42,038 bases of DNA from Micromonospora sicca (GTDB lineage: Bacteria > Actinomycetota > Actinomycetes > Mycobacteriales > Micromonosporaceae). The stretch covers positions 1-42,038 of the forward strand of contig NZ_QGKS01000175.1 of the NCBI RefSeq assembly GCF_003172935.1. The letters run 5' to 3'. Each line of letters opens with the position of its first letter. Positions within the stretch are counted from its first letter, which is position 1. Positions 24,708 through 32,512 of this stretch are shown piece by piece. Position numbers and translations under genes: made by a program. Below the pieces are notes generated by a model, which saw nothing but the letters and a program-made list of their open reading frames with translations, was not told where the DNA came from and made no database searches.

Positions 24708-25610
24708 GTGTTTTCCGAACCGACCCCCTGGAGCAGTGACCGCCTCGAGCTGGGGGAGGGCGCTCGCTGGGTGGCTGGCAGGCTCGTGCTCGTCGACCTC
24801 CTCGGCGGACGGCTCCTGGAGACCACCGGCGACACCCCCGCGCCGCTGCGCGAAGTGTGCAAGGTGGACGGCCCGCTGGGTGCGGTGGCCGCCATCGCCG
24901 GGCGGCCCGGCAACTGGCTGGCCGTGGTCGGCACCGGGGTGGCGGTGCTGGAGGGCGCCGGCGGCTCACGACTCGTCGCGGACCTCGAGGGAAAGAACCC
25001 GGCCCGGGCCCGGATGAACGACGCGGTGGCCGATCCGCATGGCCGGTTCTGGGCGGGAAGCATGGCGTACGACGCCACCCCGGGCGCGGGGGCCCTCTAC
25101 CGCCTGCCGGTCGACGGCCCGCCCGAGGCGGCGGTGACCGGGCTGACCATCACCAACGGGCCCGCCTTCGACGCGACCGGCGCCGTCATGTACCTGGCGG
25201 ACACCCCGCTCGGTCAGGTGGACCGGTTCACGGTGGACCCGGCCACCGGCGCCCTGTCCGCCCGGGAACCGTTCCTGCGCCTGTCGCCCGGGGAGGGCGT
25301 CCCGGACGGGATGACCGTCGACGCCGCGGGGCATCTCTGGGTGGCGCTCTGGGGCGGCCACGCGGTCCGCCGCTACCGACCCGACGGGCGCCTGGACCGC
25401 GAGATCCGCCTTGCCGCGGCCCAGCCCACCAGCGTCTGCCTCGGCGGCCCCGACCTGCGCCGGCTCTTCGTCACCACCGCCGCCCTGGGGTTGGCGCCCC
25501 GCGGCCCCGTCGACGGTGCGCTACTCGCCGTCGACGTGGAGGTCGCCGGCCTGCCCGCCGCATCGGCTGCTCCTCCATCGGGTCCGTCAGCAACGGTAGC
25601 GGTGCCGTAG
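24708..25610 (+). CDS. SMP-30/gluconolactonase-family sugar lactonase
   Basis: The 300-residue beta-propeller protein shows the SMP-30 signature points: LGEGARW near the start (Glu metal ligand), ARARMNDAVADPHGRFWAGSM with the Asn/Asp site around residue 105, GLTITNGPAFDATG with metal-binding Asn, and EGVPDGMTVDAAGHLWVALWGG with the Asp ligand. It should hydrolyse galactono-lactone to galactonate, joining the dehydrogenase and DgoD steps. The GTG start follows GAGAGGAGA. It is the last gene of the operon, 18 bases after the kinase. The final 20 residues are low-complexity and do not look like the usual family end. Confidence 0.9.
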   Translation: MFSEPTPWSSDRLELGEGARWVAGRLVLVDLLGGRLLETTGDTPAPLREVCKVDGPLGAVAAIAGRPGNWLAVVGTGVAVLEGAGGSRLVADLEGKNPARARMNDAVADPHGRFWAGSMAYDATPGAGALYRLPVDGPPEAAVTGLTITNGPAFDATGAVMYLADTPLGQVDRFTVDPATGALSAREPFLRLSPGEGVPDGMTVDAAGHLWVALWGGHAVRRYRPDGRLDREIRLAAAQPTSVCLGGPDLRRLFVTTAALGLAPRGPVDGALLAVDVEVAGLPAASAAPPSGPSATVAVP

Positions 25611-25663
25611 CGGCGGCAGCGGAACAGCAGTCACCGACTTCGTCTCGTCGTTGCGGTTAATTC

Positions 25664-25676
25664 GGCCAAATTGGCC
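25664..25676. promoter_or_regulatory. Short palindrome before the LtrA-like gene
   Basis: GGCCAA-A-TTGGCC is a perfect inverted repeat with 6-base arms around one base, in the 218-base gap between the lactonase and the LtrA-like gene. It could be an operator or a weak hairpin. Nothing else in the gap is recognisable. Confidence 0.3.
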
Positions 25677-25828
25677 ATCCGAGGTACCCGCCCGCGATGA
25701 GCTCGACGCCCAGAAGGCTCGGCCACCCGCCTTCCCGAGCACCTCGCGGGCGCAACACCAGGTTAGGCCACCACCCCCGTGGTACGACTGACGTGCTGAC
25801 GCCGCAAAGCCGACAGGACGGGCGTATC

Positions 25829-27034
25829 GTGACCGCAGGCAACACGGGCGACCTACTGCGGGACCACGCCGAACCGCAGCGCGCGACCTACGTCGAACTC
25901 TTCTTCGACGTGATCCTCGTGTTCGCGCTGACCCGCCTCTCGCACACCCTGTTCCACAACCTCACCTGGCTCGGTGCCCTGCACACGGTGATCCTGCTCG
26001 CCGCGTTCTGGTGGGTGTGGGTCTTCACCGCCTGGACCACGAACCGTCTCAACCCCGCCCGACCCGCGATCCAGCTCGTGATCATCCCCATCATGCTCGG
26101 TACCTTGATCATGGCGGGTGCGGTGCCCACGGCGTTCGGAGAGAACGGCATGATCTTCGCCGCCACCTACGTCGTCATCCAGGTCGGCCGCGCCCTCTTC
26201 GTCACGGTCGCGCTGCACGGTCGGGAGGTGGCGATCGGCACCCTGCAGCAGCTCATCTGGTTCTGTCTGTCCGGAGTGCTGTGGATCGTGGGCGCACTTA
26301 CCGAGGACATCACCCGGGTGGTGATCTGGCTCGCCGCGGCGGCCCTCGGCTACACCATGAGCCGGCTGGACTTCCGGCTACCCAAACTCGGCCCAGCCCG
26401 GATCGCCACCCAGACGGTCAACGCGGAGCACCTCGCCGAACGCTACCAGCAGATCATGATCGTCGCGTTCGGCGAGACGGTCCTGGCCTCGGGCGGGCAG
26501 TTCGCCGCGTTCGGCTTCGGACGAGACCGGGTGACCGCGTTCGTACTGGCGTTCGCCATCACCACACTGCTGTGGCGGATCTACTTCTACCGGGCGGGCC
26601 TAGTGCTCCCGGCCGTGATCGCCACCAGCACCGCCCCCGCCGTCTTCAGCCGGTCCGCCTCCTACGCCCACCTGCTCATGGCCGGCGGCATCGTGCTCAG
26701 CTCGGTCGGCGACGAAATCATCATCACCCACCCGTTCGCCGAACCCAACCTGGTCTGGTCCGCCGTCATCCTCTGCGGACCGGCCATCTACCTGGCCGGC
26801 CGCGCCCGGCTCGACTACCTGTCCTTCAGCCGCATCGCCTATTCCCGAGTGACCGGGCTGCTGCTCCTAGTCGCGCTAGCGCCCGTGGTCGCCTTCCTGC
26901 CACCGATCCTGATCGCCGTCGTAGCCATCGTCATCCTCACCGCGATCGCCACCTCGGACACCATTTCCTGGCGATTCCGCCCCAGCAAGCCAACCCCGCC
27001 ACCACCACCCCACGGGCGGTATCTACGCCCATAG
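25829..27034 (+). CDS. LtrA-like (low temperature requirement A) membrane protein
   Basis: With the GTG start at 25829 the protein has 401 residues. Its N-terminal motif ATYVELFFDVILVFALTRLSH is the hallmark of bacterial LtrA proteins. Ten or so hydrophobic segments follow, with the internal AERYQQIMIVAFGETVLASG motif repeated across this family. Its physiological role is unknown beyond the Listeria low-temperature phenotype that gave the name. The GTG is preceded by GGACGG at 7 bases; the same frame is open back to an ATG at 25697, but the extra 44 residues have no ribosome binding site and no family similarity. It is not obviously linked to galactose use. Confidence 0.88.
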   Translation: MTAGNTGDLLRDHAEPQRATYVELFFDVILVFALTRLSHTLFHNLTWLGALHTVILLAAFWWVWVFTAWTTNRLNPARPAIQLVIIPIMLGTLIMAGAVPTAFGENGMIFAATYVVIQVGRALFVTVALHGREVAIGTLQQLIWFCLSGVLWIVGALTEDITRVVIWLAAAALGYTMSRLDFRLPKLGPARIATQTVNAEHLAERYQQIMIVAFGETVLASGGQFAAFGFGRDRVTAFVLAFAITTLLWRIYFYRAGLVLPAVIATSTAPAVFSRSASYAHLLMAGGIVLSSVGDEIIITHPFAEPNLVWSAVILCGPAIYLAGRARLDYLSFSRIAYSRVTGLLLLVALAPVVAFLPPILIAVVAIVILTAIATSDTISWRFRPSKPTPPPPPHGRYLRP

Positions 27035-27129
27035 CCTCCCGCCGCCCGGTCGCCGTCGATCCCGCCGACATATCGCTTGCGTCCTCGACGGCATCGAAAG
27101 CGAGCGCGAGCCGGGCACCACCGGCGCGA

Positions 27130-27470
27130 TCGCCCCCACCCCTCGTCGCGGGAGTTGCGGAAGCGGAACAAGCTGCTCGAGCAGGAGAACGAGATCCTGC
27201 GCCGGCGGCGGCGTTCTTCACCCGGGAGATCGCCCCAAAATGACCTACCCGCTGGGCTGCCACCTGGCCGCGGACGGCATCCCCGTCGCGGTGACCTGCC
27301 GGGTCCTGGGCTTCACCCCGCAGGCCTTTCACGCTTGGGGCAAAGATCCGGTGTCGCAGCGGGACTGGGACGGCGCGCATCTGATCAACGCCCTGGGCAT
27401 CCACCACGACGATCCGGCGTTCGGCTCGGATAGCGGTAGCCAGTTCCGGTCCCGCAAGTTCGTGAGGTGC
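27130..27470 (+). pseudogene. IS3-family element relic (orfA tail and orfB ends)
   Basis: The end of orfA (RELRKRNKLLEQENEIL, then AAAFFTREIAPK in another frame) is followed by orfB from an ATG at 27240: MTYPLGCHLAADGIPVAVTC, RVLGFTPQAFHAWGKDPVSQ and HHDDPAFG. The sequence then jumps directly to SDSGSQFRSRKFV, which belongs near the second catalytic Asp of the integrase core. A large internal deletion has removed most of the catalytic domain. The leftover lies directly upstream of the LacI gene. Confidence 0.85.
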
Positions 27471-27531
27471 GCACCACCACCTCGGCACGGGCGTGGTCTG
27501 GAGGCACGGCGGCAGGGTTGCCGCTCGATGT

Positions 27532-27544
27532 CATAATCTCGGGC
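27532..27544 (+). promoter_or_regulatory. Possible leaderless promoter of the LacI gene
   Basis: CATAAT (27532-27537) lies 7 bases before the ATG at 27545, and no ribosome binding site precedes that ATG. This fits a -10 element with transcription starting at the start codon. No good -35 is visible. Confidence 0.4.
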
Positions 27545-28564
27545 ATGCCCGTTGGTCGTACCGCTGGTCGGCCGAGCCTGAGGCAGGTGGCCGCACTGTC
27601 CGGGGTGTCGGTCAAGACGGCTTCCCGCGCGCTCAGCGACGAGCCGCGAGTCGCCGCGGAAACCCGGCTGCGGGTGCGGAACGCCGCCGACCAGCTCGGC
27701 TACCGACTGAACGGGGTGGCCCGGGAGCTGCGTCGGGGCGCCAACACCTCGACACTGGTCGGCCTGCTCATCGGTGACCTGGCCAACCCGTTCTACTCCC
27801 GCCTGGCCAGTGGCCTCGAACGCGAACTGCGCATGCACGGTCTGCAATTGGTCATCGCGAGTACCGACGAGGACTCGGACTGGGAACGCCGACTCGCCGA
27901 CGCCCTGCTGGAGCGGCGGGTCCGGGCGTTGGTGATCGCCTCCAGTGCCACCGAGCACGGCTATCTCGAGGCCGAACACCGCCACGGCATCCCCTTCGTG
28001 TTCGTGGACCGACCCCCGGTCGACCTCGCTGCGGATGCGGTCCTGTTGGACAACCACGGTGGTGCCCGGCAGGCCGGCGCGCACCTGATCGCGGCCGGGC
28101 ACCGGCGGATCGGGGTGGTGGGGGACCTGCCTGGGTTGAGCACCCACCGGGACCGGTTGGCGGGATTCGCCGAGGTGATGGAGGCCGCCGGGCTTGCGGA
28201 CTGGGCCGGGTACCTCGTGGAGAGCGCGCACGACGTGGACGCCGCCGAGCGGGCGGTGCACCAGCTGCTGAGCCGCATCCCCGCGCCGACCGCCCTGTTC
28301 ACCATGAACAACCGGATCACCAGCGGAGCTCTGCGGGCGCTGCGCGGTCACCCGGCATCACCGGCCCTGGTCGGCTTCGACGACCTGGACCTCGGTGAGG
28401 TGCTGGGTGTGAGTGTCATCGTGCACGACCCGGAGGAGATGGGACGCCAGGCGGCGCAGCTGCTGCTGGCCCGGATCGACGGCGACCGTGGACCGGCCCG
28501 GCGGGTGGTGCTGCCGACCCGGCTGCTCGCCCGTGGCTCGGGTGAGCGCCCCCCTGCGGGTTGA
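27545..28564 (+). CDS. LacI-family transcriptional regulator
   Basis: The 339-residue protein has a LacI helix-turn-helix at residues 10-55 (SLRQVAALSGVSVKTASRALSDEPRVAAET, hinge QLGYRLNGVARELR) followed by a periplasmic-binding-protein-like sugar domain. Typical segments are LVGLLIGDLANPFYSRLASGLE, FVDRPPVDLAADAVLLDN and ALVGFDDLDLGEVLGVSVI. It lies directly upstream of the GH92 gene, whose leader contains a perfect LacI-type palindrome, so it very likely represses that gene until a mannose-related ligand is present. The frame is open back to 27467, but that part belongs to the IS3 relic. Confidence 0.93.
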   Translation: MPVGRTAGRPSLRQVAALSGVSVKTASRALSDEPRVAAETRLRVRNAADQLGYRLNGVARELRRGANTSTLVGLLIGDLANPFYSRLASGLERELRMHGLQLVIASTDEDSDWERRLADALLERRVRALVIASSATEHGYLEAEHRHGIPFVFVDRPPVDLAADAVLLDNHGGARQAGAHLIAAGHRRIGVVGDLPGLSTHRDRLAGFAEVMEAAGLADWAGYLVESAHDVDAAERAVHQLLSRIPAPTALFTMNNRITSGALRALRGHPASPALVGFDDLDLGEVLGVSVIVHDPEEMGRQAAQLLLARIDGDRGPARRVVLPTRLLARGSGERPPAG

Positions 28565-28595
28565 CCGGACGCGGGCTGAGCCCGTCGGCTTCTCA

Positions 28596-28658
28596 TTGAC
28601 ACCTGCCTCTTGAAAGGTCTACACAGGAATTCGACAGCGTTCAATGACAACGTTGTCA
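28596..28658 (+). promoter_or_regulatory. GH92 promoter with LacI operator
   Basis: TTGACA (28596-28601), 17 bases and CTACAC (28619-28624) form a promoter. Downstream, TGACAACGTTGTCA (28645-28658) is a perfect 14-base palindrome with the central CG step of LacI-family operators. Its position just after the expected transcription start fits repression by roadblock. An ATG overlaps the palindrome and is open into GH92, but the true start is at 28698. Confidence 0.8.
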
Positions 28659-28697
28659 CTGAGGCTGCCACCCGTGCACCCCAAGGAGGTACCGGAC

Positions 28698-31600
28698 ATG
28701 TTCCGACCAGGCCCGTCCCGTCTGCTCGGCCTGCTGGCCGCCACCGCCGTCGCCGGCACATCCCTGCTCGCCGTCGCCTCACCCGCCCAAGCCGCGCCGC
28801 TCAACCTCACCCAGTACGTCAACCCGTTCATCGGCACCGACGACAGCAGCGCCCCCAACCCCGTCCCAGGTGGCGCCGGTGGCAGCACCGTTCCCGGCCC
28901 GGTGCAGCCCTTCGGGATGGTGCAGCTCAGCCCGGACACGCCCACCGCCTCGCCGTCCGGTTACCGGTACAGCGACGCCCAGATCGAGGAGTTCAGCCTC
29001 ACCCACTTCAACGGTGCCGGCTGCGCGAACAACGAGGACCTCGGCATCCTGCCGATGACCGGCGCCATCGGCACCTCACCCGGCACCGCCTGGACGTCCT
29101 ACCGCGCCACCCAGAACAAGAGCCAGGAACAGGCCGGCCCCGGCTTCTACCAGGCGGTGCTCAGCAACTACGGCAACACCCGCGTGGAGGCCTCGGCCAC
29201 CACCCGCACCGCCGCCCTGCGCCTGACCTACCCGTCGACCAACACGGCGCGGGTCCTGATCAACACCAGTCGCAGCGCCACCGGCAGCCGGAGCGGCTCG
29301 ATCACGATCAGCGGCTCCACCGTGACCGGTAGCGTCACCGGAGGTGGCTTCTGCGGCAACTCCAAGACCTACCAGATCTTCTACCGGATGGAGTTCGACC
29401 GCGCCCCGACCGGCGTCGGCACCTGGCTGGGCGGCACCGTCAGCGCCGGCTCCACCACCACCAGCGGCACGAACGCCGGCGGATACCTGACCTTCGACAC
29501 GTCCACCAACCCGGTCGTGCAGGTCAGGGTCGGCATCTCGTTCGTCAGCCAGGCCGGCGCCCAGGCCAACCTCGCCGCCGAGCAGTCAAACTTCGACTTC
29601 GACGCGGTGCGCTCCCGCGCCGACGCCGAGTGGAACGCGATCCTCAACCGGGTGCAGGTCACCGGCGGATCCGCCGCCGACCTGCAGAAGTTCTACACCG
29701 CGCTCTACCGCGTCTTCATCAACCCCAACGTGTCCAACGACGTCAACGGGCAGTACCGCGGCTTCGACAACGCCATCCACACCGCCGGCCACACCGTCTA
29801 CCAGAACTACTCCGGCTGGGACATCTACCGCTCCTGGGCGGCGCTGATCGCGTTCATCGCGCCGGCCGAGGCGACCGACATCGCCAAGTCCATGGTGCTC
29901 GACGGCCAACAGGGTGGCCTGCTGCCCAAGTGGTCGCACAACACCAACGAAGCCTTCGTCATGACCGGCGACCCCGGGCCGATCATCGTGGACACTCTCT
30001 ACCAGTTCGGCGCCCGCGGTTTCGACACCGCCGCCGCCCTGGCGCTGATGAAGAAGAGCTCCAACGGCGGCACCATGCAGGGCAGCCCCATCCGCGGCCG
30101 GCAGAGCGGCTACGTCCAGCGCCAGTACATCGACGGCGACCCCTCCGACTCGCTGGAGTACTCGGCGAGCGACTTCGCCGTCGCCCAGTTCGCCCGGGCC
30201 CTCGGCGACACCGCCACGTACGACACCCACATGGCGCGCGCCCAATGGTGGCGCAACGTCTTCAACACCGAGTCGGGCTACATCCACCCGCGCAACGCCG
30301 ACGGCACCTGGCCGTGGCCGCTCGACCCCGCCAGCCAGTCCAACTACGTCGAGGGCAACGCCTCGCAGTACACCTGGATGGTGCCCTACAACTTCACCGG
30401 CCTGATCAACCTGCTGGGCGGGCGGCAGACCGCGCTCCAACGGCTGGACCACCACTTCACCCAGACCAACGGTGGCCAGTCGCAGCCGTACTTCTACATC
30501 GGCAACGAGCCGGAGCACGGGGTGCCGTGGGCGTACCACTTCGCGGCCGCGCCGGCCGGCACCAGCGCCGCGGTCCGGCGGGTGATGAACGAGTCGTTCA
30601 CCACCGGGGCCGGCGGCCTGCCCGGCAACGACGACCTCGGCGCCACCTCCGCGTGGTTTGTCTGGTCCGCGCTCGGGATGTATCCGCCGACACCGGGCGC
30701 GGACACCCTGGCCCTGCACGGCCCGCTGTTCCCGTCGATCCTGGTCGACCGGCCGGCCGGTGACCTCCAGATCAACGCCGCCAGCGCCGGGCAGGGCAAC
30801 CAGTACGTCCAGAACCTGTCGGTCAACGGCACATCGACCCAGCGCGCCTGGTTGCGGTACGGCGACCTCGCCGGCGGGGCGACGCTGTCGTACACGATGG
30901 GCGGCTCGCCGTCGTCGTGGGGCACCAACCCCGCCGATGTGCCGCCGTCGTTCACCGACGGGTTCACCCCGTCGCCCGCCGCTCCCGACCTGGGCCCCAA
31001 CCTGGCCGCCGGCAAACCGGCGACGGGCTCGACCCCGTGCGCCGCGACCGAAGGCCCGGAGAAGGCGTTCGACGGCCGGCTCGGCAGCACCAGCAAGTGG
31101 TGTTCCCTCGCTGCCGGCACGAAAATCCTCCAGGTCGACCTCGGGACGAACCAGACCGTCGGGTCCTTCGTCGTCAAGCACGCCGGACTCGGTGCCGAGA
31201 ACACCGGCTGGAACACCGGCGGCTTCACCATCCAGACCAGCACCGACGGCAGCACCTGGACGACCCGGGCGACGGTGTCCGGCAACCGGTCCAGCCGCAC
31301 GTACCACCCGATGTCCGCGGCGACGGCCCGCTACGTCCGCCTGAACGTCAGCACCCCGACCAACAACGGGAACACCGCGGCCCGGATCGACGAGTTCGAG
31401 GTGTACGGCGGCAGCGGCCCGACCAACCTGGCGCTCAACCGGCCGGCCACCGCCGACTCGCAGTGCGCCAGCACGGAGGGGCCGGAGAAGGCCGTCAACG
31501 GCAGCACCACCGGCGGCACCTCCGACAAGTGGTGCTCGGGTGGTGCGACCAAGTTCCTCCGCATCGACCTGGGCGGCACCCACCCCATCCAGACGGTCAC

Positions 31601-31841
31601 CGTTTACCACGCCGGCGCCGGTGGCGAGGACCGCGCCTGGAACACCCGGGACTTCGACGTGCAGGTGTCCGCGGACGGCTCCACCTGGACGAGTGCCGCG
31701 CAGGTCCGGGGCAACACCGCTGACGTCACCAACACGCCGGTCACGGCCACCGGTAGGTACCTGCGGCTGAACATTCTCACCCCGACGCAGACCACCGATG
31801 CGGCGGCCCGCCTCTACGAGGTGGAGGTCTACGGCACCTGA
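28698..31841 (+). CDS. Secreted GH92 alpha-mannosidase with two F5/8C domains
   Basis: The 1047-residue protein has a signal peptide (cleavage after SPAQA). A GH92 catalytic unit runs from about residue 38 to 755, starting VNPFIGTDDS and YRYSDAQIEEFSLTHFNGAGC. Expected catalytic residues are Glu552 in EGNASQYTWMVPYN (acid) and the Asp645/Asp646 pair in GNDDLGATSAWFVWSALGMYP (base); GNEPEHGVPWAYHF is also conserved. Two tandem F5/8C (CBM32-like) domains follow at about 770-905 and 910-1045. GH92 enzymes are calcium-dependent exo-alpha-mannosidases acting on N-glycans and fungal or yeast mannans. AAGGAGGT lies 7 bases before the ATG at 28698. A LacI operator lies in the leader. Confidence 0.95.
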   Translation: MFRPGPSRLLGLLAATAVAGTSLLAVASPAQAAPLNLTQYVNPFIGTDDSSAPNPVPGGAGGSTVPGPVQPFGMVQLSPDTPTASPSGYRYSDAQIEEFSLTHFNGAGCANNEDLGILPMTGAIGTSPGTAWTSYRATQNKSQEQAGPGFYQAVLSNYGNTRVEASATTRTAALRLTYPSTNTARVLINTSRSATGSRSGSITISGSTVTGSVTGGGFCGNSKTYQIFYRMEFDRAPTGVGTWLGGTVSAGSTTTSGTNAGGYLTFDTSTNPVVQVRVGISFVSQAGAQANLAAEQSNFDFDAVRSRADAEWNAILNRVQVTGGSAADLQKFYTALYRVFINPNVSNDVNGQYRGFDNAIHTAGHTVYQNYSGWDIYRSWAALIAFIAPAEATDIAKSMVLDGQQGGLLPKWSHNTNEAFVMTGDPGPIIVDTLYQFGARGFDTAAALALMKKSSNGGTMQGSPIRGRQSGYVQRQYIDGDPSDSLEYSASDFAVAQFARALGDTATYDTHMARAQWWRNVFNTESGYIHPRNADGTWPWPLDPASQSNYVEGNASQYTWMVPYNFTGLINLLGGRQTALQRLDHHFTQTNGGQSQPYFYIGNEPEHGVPWAYHFAAAPAGTSAAVRRVMNESFTTGAGGLPGNDDLGATSAWFVWSALGMYPPTPGADTLALHGPLFPSILVDRPAGDLQINAASAGQGNQYVQNLSVNGTSTQRAWLRYGDLAGGATLSYTMGGSPSSWGTNPADVPPSFTDGFTPSPAAPDLGPNLAAGKPATGSTPCAATEGPEKAFDGRLGSTSKWCSLAAGTKILQVDLGTNQTVGSFVVKHAGLGAENTGWNTGGFTIQTSTDGSTWTTRATVSGNRSSRTYHPMSAATARYVRLNVSTPTNNGNTAARIDEFEVYGGSGPTNLALNRPATADSQCASTEGPEKAVNGSTTGGTSDKWCSGGATKFLRIDLGGTHPIQTVTVYHAGAGGEDRAWNTRDFDVQVSADGSTWTSAAQVRGNTADVTNTPVTATGRYLRLNILTPTQTTDAAARLYEVEVYGT

Positions 31842-32512
31842 GGTGTGCCACTCGCCGCCCGGCCAGGGCGGTGGGCCGCCGGCCGTGGGCGGGGGGACGC
31901 CCACGCGGTCCGGGTGCGTCACCATGAGCGACGCCGGTTCAGCGCCGGGGACCGGCGTCGCGCCATCCTGCTCGCCGAGGCCGGTCCCCGACTATGGCGG
32001 GCCGGTCGCGCCCGGCGTGCCGGCCGGCGCGCGGAGCTGGAGCGGATCATCGCCCACCCACACCCGGAGGTACGCCCCGACGCGGTGCGCCGGCTGGCCG
32101 TCCTGGTAAGGCCTCCGACCGGGCGCCCGGTCTGACGCCGATCCCAGCGAAGAGGCTGATGCCCCGGCGGCGTGAGGTAGCCACCCCCTGGCGATGTCCG
32201 TTATGCGCAAATCCCCAGCGCCTGCGAGGTTGCCGCCGCTAGCATCGTTTTAGTCGGTTTTGCGCTGGCCGAGACTGCCCCCGTCGGACGGAACTGGAAC
32301 CACTCAGCGTTATGGCATCGACAATCATCGATCTAGATACGGGGACCGCAAGTGCACGTGCAGACTTCGGGGAATCGACGAGCCGCCGGGCCTCGTCGGG
32401 CGGACGCACCCGGTAGGGAACACTCCGGTCGGCACTACCGTCTCGGCGAGGACGTCCGGCGATCGGGGAGACCGCCGGAGATCTGGGCCGGGCAGCGGGC
32501 ACGGACCGCGGC
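31842..32512. other. 671-base gene-poor gap after GH92
   Basis: No supported gene. A perfect 8-base hairpin (CGTGGGCG 31884-31891 with CGCCCACG 31898-31905) lies 43 bases after the GH92 stop and may help terminate transcription, though no T-run follows. AT-richer patches at 32240-32260 and 32310-32345 could hold the promoter of the GT2 gene. Open frames here have mirror-frame composition. Confidence 0.45.

Noticed and set aside
28644..28697. GH92 start at ATG 28644
   Set aside because: This ATG is part of the LacI operator palindrome. The start at 28698 has a strong ribosome binding site and signal peptide.
29586..31925. A 779-codon open frame on the minus strand
   Set aside because: It is the mirror of the GH92 gene. 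Its Val/Gly/Arg-rich composition has no domain and is an effect of GC-rich codon use.
31845..32135. Possible short plus-strand gene after GH92 (AELERIIAHPHPEVRPDAVRR)
   Set aside because: It looks slightly repeat-like, but it has no ribosome binding site or family, and overlapping frames are equally open.
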